From contig JAUJMU010000003.1 in the NCBI GenBank assembly GCA_030446715.1, positions 62,001-126,000 on the forward strand: a stretch of 64,000 nucleotides of DNA, read 5' to 3'. Of this stretch, positions 60,862-64,000 are shown piece after piece. The notes under the pieces are model-generated. The model saw nothing but the letters and a program-made list of their open reading frames with translations, had not been told where the DNA came from and ran no database searches. Position 1 is the stretch's first letter, and each line of letters opens with the position of its first letter. A program made the translations under genes and the position numbers. This DNA comes from Cytophagales bacterium. GTDB lineage: Bacteria; Bacteroidota; Bacteroidia; Cytophagales; 172606-1.

Positions 60862-62946
60862 ATGAAACCAGCTCTGAACACAGTTTCTTATCCCATTTTG
60901 TCGCTGTTGCTGCTCGTGCTGATGCAGTTGCCGGCGGGGGCTCAGGTTCCCCAGCAGTTCAATTACCAGGGCGTAATCCGCGACAAAGACGGGAACCCCA
61001 TTACGGGGGGAAATGCCAGCGTCCGGTTTACCATTCTGGAAGGCTCGGCCAACGGCCGGGCCGTTTACACCGAAACGCAAAGGGTGGAGATCAATAACCC
61101 ATTCGGGTTGTTTACGCTGGCCATTGGTACGGAAGCGAACTTCAGGAATATCAACTGGGCAACGGGGCAGAAGTTTCTGCAGGTAGAAGCCGACCCGACC
61201 GGGGGCAGCCAGTATGAGTTGATCGGACGTGTACAACTGCTTTCGGTACCGTACGCCCTCTACGCCGAAAGGGCGGGCAACAGTTCCGGAAACGTCAGCT
61301 TTGAAGGCGGTACCGGCATCAGCGTGGCCACCCGCCAGGCGGATAGCAATACGATTGTTACCATTACGAACGCAGCACCCGGAGGAGGCGCTGGCAGCCC
61401 CGGCCCTCCCGGCCCCAAAGGGGATAAAGGGGACCCGGGGCCCGCCGGTTCCCAAGGACCGGCCGGGTCACCGGGACCCAAAGGCGATAAAGGCGATCCC
61501 GGTCCGGCCGGGCCTCAAGGTCCCCCTGGCCCCGCGGGAGGTGGTGGGAATGGCATTCCCGGTCCGGCCAGTCCCACCTATACGGCAGGAACTGGCATTG
61601 ACATTGGCGCCGACAACCGGATTACGAATACGGCTCCGGACCAGCCCATCACGCTGACCGGCACGGGGGGCGCTACCGTCACGGGTACGTATCCTAATTT
61701 CACCATCAACGCCCGGGAAGCGGGTGGTACTCTGTTCACGGGTACCAATCAGTTCGTGCCTCGCTTTACCACCAGCAACAATGCGGTTACCTTAGAAAAC
61801 TCTACCCTCCTCAACACCGGCGGCGGGTTACTCGTGCAGGGCGCGGGCACTTACGACTTCGGCCAGGTAAACAGCGGAACCCGCCTGATGTGGATTCCCC
61901 AGCGGGCTGCCTTCCGGGCCGGCGTGGTAACGGGCAATGAGTGGGACCTCAACAACATTGGGGAAAACTCCGTGGCGATGGGCGAAAACACCCTTTCGAC
62001 CGGCCGGGGTTCGGTAGCACTGGGCCGCGACAGCCGGGCCCGTGGACAAGGGACTACTGCCCTCGGTAACAGTGCATTCGCCAGGGAAGAAGGGGCCACG
62101 GCCCTGGGATGGGCCGCCATTGCCAACGGGAAGGGATCCCTTGCCCTGGGTACGCACGTGTACGCACTGGGGAATTACTCTACCGTGATCGGCACTTTCG
62201 CCACCACGTCCCGGACCCGGCAGCTCAACCGGGAATCCATTGACCAGCAGGGAAGCGACAACGGCTACGCGGGTAATTTTATGATCACCGACGGCCACGG
62301 GGGTGACCGCGGGGACTTGCAGGGAAATGGTTCCACGGAGGCGCCGGGCCGGTTCCTGTTTGCCGAACGTGACCACCAGTTTACGGCCCGCTTTTCGGGC
62401 GGCTACCGGCTCTTTACCAACAGTGCCACCAGCGTGGGGGTCCGCCTGGAGTCCGGCGCCAATAGCTGGAGTACCCTTTCCGACGGGCGCCGCAAAGAGA
62501 ACTTCAAGCCCGTAAACGGCGAAGCAATGCTGGAAAAGATTGGTCGTTTCCGCCTGACGACCTGGAACTACCGGGGCCAGGACGCCCGGCAGTACCGTCA
62601 CTACGGACCAATGGCGCAGGATTTCTTTGCGGCTTTCGGCAACGACGGCATTGGCGTGATTGGCAATGACACCACAATCAATACGGCTGACTTTAATGGT
62701 ATCAATTTTGCTGCGATAAAAGCCTTGGTGGACCGTACCGAGCAGCTCAGGCAGAAAGACCGGGAACTGGAAGCGCTGCTCAGGCAGTTGAAGGCCGAGC
62801 ACGACCGCAATGAACAGTTGCAGGCGGAACTGTCGGCGCAGCAAAAGCGAACCCAAAAGTTGGAGAGTGATCTTGAAATGATCAAAGCGCACGTGGGCCT
62901 TTCTCCCCAGGCCAGCACTCAGCCGGGGCGAAGGAAGGACAAGTAG
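60862..62946 (+). CDS. Collagen-like, YadA-head, S74 chaperone tail-fibre-like surface protein
   Basis: 694 residues. Signal peptide (to about 28). N-domain about 29-150 ([20 protein letters not shown], common in Bacteroidota S74 proteins). Collagen-like Gly-X-Y run about 177-230 with [12 protein letters not shown] repeats. YadA-like left-handed head repeats about 370-450 ([39 protein letters not shown]). Peptidase_S74 intramolecular chaperone about 545-640 ([33 protein letters not shown]), then a C-terminal coiled coil ([20 protein letters not shown]). Together these predict a trimeric fibre that may self-cleave at the S74 domain. It is not phage: no phage genes are nearby and it carries its own signal peptide. 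Surface adhesion is likely. Confidence 0.85.
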   Translation: MKPALNTVSYPILSLLLLVLMQLPAGAQVPQQFNYQGVIRDKDGNPITGGNASVRFTILEGSANGRAVYTETQRVEINNPFGLFTLAIGTEANFRNINWATGQKFLQVEADPTGGSQYELIGRVQLLSVPYALYAERAGNSSGNVSFEGGTGISVATRQADSNTIVTITNAAPGGGAGSPGPPGPKGDKGDPGPAGSQGPAGSPGPKGDKGDPGPAGPQGPPGPAGGGGNGIPGPASPTYTAGTGIDIGADNRITNTAPDQPITLTGTGGATVTGTYPNFTINAREAGGTLFTGTNQFVPRFTTSNNAVTLENSTLLNTGGGLLVQGAGTYDFGQVNSGTRLMWIPQRAAFRAGVVTGNEWDLNNIGENSVAMGENTLSTGRGSVALGRDSRARGQGTTALGNSAFAREEGATALGWAAIANGKGSLALGTHVYALGNYSTVIGTFATTSRTRQLNRESIDQQGSDNGYAGNFMITDGHGGDRGDLQGNGSTEAPGRFLFAERDHQFTARFSGGYRLFTNSATSVGVRLESGANSWSTLSDGRRKENFKPVNGEAMLEKIGRFRLTTWNYRGQDARQYRHYGPMAQDFFAAFGNDGIGVIGNDTTINTADFNGINFAAIKALVDRTEQLRQKDRELEALLRQLKAEHDRNEQLQAELSAQQKRTQKLESDLEMIKAHVGLSPQASTQPGRRKDK

Positions 62947-63039
62947 ACAAGTAGACCAAAAAGGGCATTGCCGTTTCGAGGCGTCGTATTCCTGATGGGT
63001 CGGTGCAGCCGGATTGCGCAACTATATATTTTCTAGTGA

Positions 63040-63819
63040 ATGAAAAAAGCAGTTTACCTGTTGCTCCTGTTAATCAACTGGACTCCGTCCGTGCTGGCCC
63101 AGTCGGAATTGCTCAGTGTCACGCACTATTACATAGATGACGGCACCGCCGGTAACGCCGAAGATTTCGGACGCACCGCCGCGGATCCCCGGCTGGCCAA
63201 TGCCACTTTCTGGCAGGTGCAGTTATACAAGGAGGGCAGCCTGGAACGCGATAGCGCCTGGGGAGCTATTTCGGGTCCCGATTGGAAGTCGGTTTTGGAT
63301 CAGTACTACCGCGAACTCACGTTCGAGCAGGATTACCGGAAACTCTTCCGGCAGCCGCCTCCCCAGTACCAGGAGCGGAATTACACCAATCACGTGGCAC
63401 CGGTTGCCATCCGCGTGAAGAAAAAAGCGCGGCAGTACAAAGAGATCGTAGCCCAACTACCGGCGGTAAACACCAGGCTGAACAACCACATCGATTTTTT
63501 TGTATCGGCTAACAAAGTAGTAGAAGACAACCCCGGCATACTCATGTCCGGCGAGTTGCGTAACCAGCTCAAGAATTACGCCTCCGAACTCATGCGCATT
63601 ACCAAAAACTTCCGGAATGCCGAACTCGGGTTGCTCTACAATCCAAACCGCCTGATGATGGAGAACCTGATCAAGGGCGATTACCGGGGCAAGGGCGGCC
63701 TTGATGAAGCGTTGGAACCCCTGAAACGGATGCAGCCTGCCCTGCAGCAAATGCTCACGCGGGAGTTTGACCCCAATCGTCCCATTCCCGTCCGGCGGGA
63801 TACTTCCAACAATGAGTAA
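63040..63819 (+). CDS. Secreted protein of unknown function
   Basis: 259 residues with a signal peptide (to about 21, TPSVLAQ). The mature part is hydrophilic and mostly helical, with Tyr/Arg-rich stretches (FEQDYRKLFRQPPPQYQERN) and basic RVKKKARQYKEI. No family, lipobox or sorting domain is recognised. It follows the S74 fibre gene on the same strand after 93 bp and may be part of the same surface group. Confidence 0.6.
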   Translation: MKKAVYLLLLLINWTPSVLAQSELLSVTHYYIDDGTAGNAEDFGRTAADPRLANATFWQVQLYKEGSLERDSAWGAISGPDWKSVLDQYYRELTFEQDYRKLFRQPPPQYQERNYTNHVAPVAIRVKKKARQYKEIVAQLPAVNTRLNNHIDFFVSANKVVEDNPGILMSGELRNQLKNYASELMRITKNFRNAELGLLYNPNRLMMENLIKGDYRGKGGLDEALEPLKRMQPALQQMLTREFDPNRPIPVRRDTSNNE

Positions 63820-63887
63820 GTAGTTGTTGGTTATTAGTTGCTCGTTGTTCGGAAGATAAGTAGCTGACAGTAAGCAAGGGATGGCGT

Positions 63888-63946
63888 TTAAAATACCGGA
63901 TAACTTTTGCACATGTACTTAAAATACCGGATTATTTCTGCTCCCT
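63888..63946. repeat. Two direct repeats, 31 bp apart
   Basis: TTAAAATACCGGAT at 63888 and again at 63919, followed by related A.CTTTTGC / ATTTCTGC words. A short tandem array between convergent genes. Confidence 0.5.
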
Positions 63947-63949
63947 TAC

Positions 63950-64000
63950 TTAATTTTTCAATTTCGCTTCCAGGTCTTCCAATTCATCTTTCAGGATTCG
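63950..64000 (-). CDS. C-terminal end of a coiled-coil protein (runs off the window)
   Basis: The last 16 codons read RILKDELEDLEAKLKN, a clear heptad pattern, then TAA at 63952-63950. The rest lies right of 64000. No family can be assigned. Confidence 0.4.
   Translation of the reverse strand, partial: RILKDELEDLEAKLKN

Noticed and set aside
60862-62946. Prophage tail fibre
   Set aside because: The S74 and fibre modules are phage-like, but the protein has a signal peptide, sits beside T9SS genes, and no capsid, terminase, integrase or lysis gene is present.
63881-63946. CRISPR-like repeats at the right end
   Set aside because: Only two copies 31 bp apart with no variable spacers of constant length and no cas genes.

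Overview
The window looks like a GC-rich member of Bacteroidota, most likely order Cytophagales (family not resolved). The evidence is a SusC/SusD pair, TonB-dependent receptors, an ECF sigma/FecR anti-sigma pair, a PorV-type protein of the type IX secretion system (T9SS) with T9SS C-terminal sorting domains, and promoters resembling TAnnTTTG. No rRNA, tRNA or CRISPR array was seen.

Layout. 1-10.6 kb: assorted metabolic and membrane genes (DUF1259, flavoprotein disulfide oxidoreductase, alpha/beta hydrolase, GreA/GreB-like factor, SemiSWEET, SPW protein) mixed with clear gene debris (NmrA-like pseudogene, truncated SDR, OPT transporter remnant). 10.7-17.9 kb: a minus-strand operon of ECF sigma, FecR anti-sigma, a double STN-domain secreted protein and an FtsX/MacB-type permease. 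18.7-23.7 kb: membrane proteins DUF4153, DUF2254 and DUF421, a DUF4142 protein, and remnants of an ABC exporter and an esterase. 23.7-31.5 kb: envelope genes (two EF-hand lipoproteins, a six-BON protein broken by a stop codon, an outer-membrane beta-barrel protein, DUF4184, DUF4136, MscS). 31.5-39.9 kb: a broken lipoprotein gene, a two-component system, a Crp/Fnr regulator, a TonB-dependent receptor and a nucleotide pyrophosphatase/phosphodiesterase. 40.1-41.8 kb: an IS200/IS605 element with intact tnpA and doubly frameshifted tnpB. 42-58 kb: a D-lactate-dehydrogenase-like gene with a frameshift, then a phosphoesterase cluster (1932-residue PhoD/phytase-like fusion, SusC, SusD, endonuclease/exonuclease/phosphatase, GDPD-alkaline phosphatase fusion). 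58.3-64 kb: an IS1 remnant, a palindromic repeat, PorV, a small T9SS cargo, a collagen/YadA-head/S74 tail-fibre-like protein and a secreted protein of unknown function.

How the genes may work together. The strongest system-level signal is a phosphorus-scavenging locus. Three transcription units (43835, 50105, 58097) are each preceded by three copies of an xTAAx word spaced exactly 11 bp apart and read in the direction of the gene, the geometry of a PHO box. In the first two, a -7-like element begins 25-26 bp after the start of the last repeat. Secreted phosphoesterases would release phosphate or small organophosphates outside the cell, and SusC/SusD would import oligomeric products. A second TonB receptor/phosphodiesterase pair at 35180-39871 may extend the theme. 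The 58.9-63.8 kb block supplies a T9SS component and surface or secreted proteins.

Quality caution. Several genes differ from an intact frame by a single base, often in a short homopolymer (tnpB twice, the dehydrogenase, the STN double gene, the small membrane gene), and two carry one in-frame stop (BON protein, lipoprotein). Some of these may be assembly errors. The NmrA, OPT, SDR, ABC and beta-barrel fragments are genuine debris because whole segments are missing.
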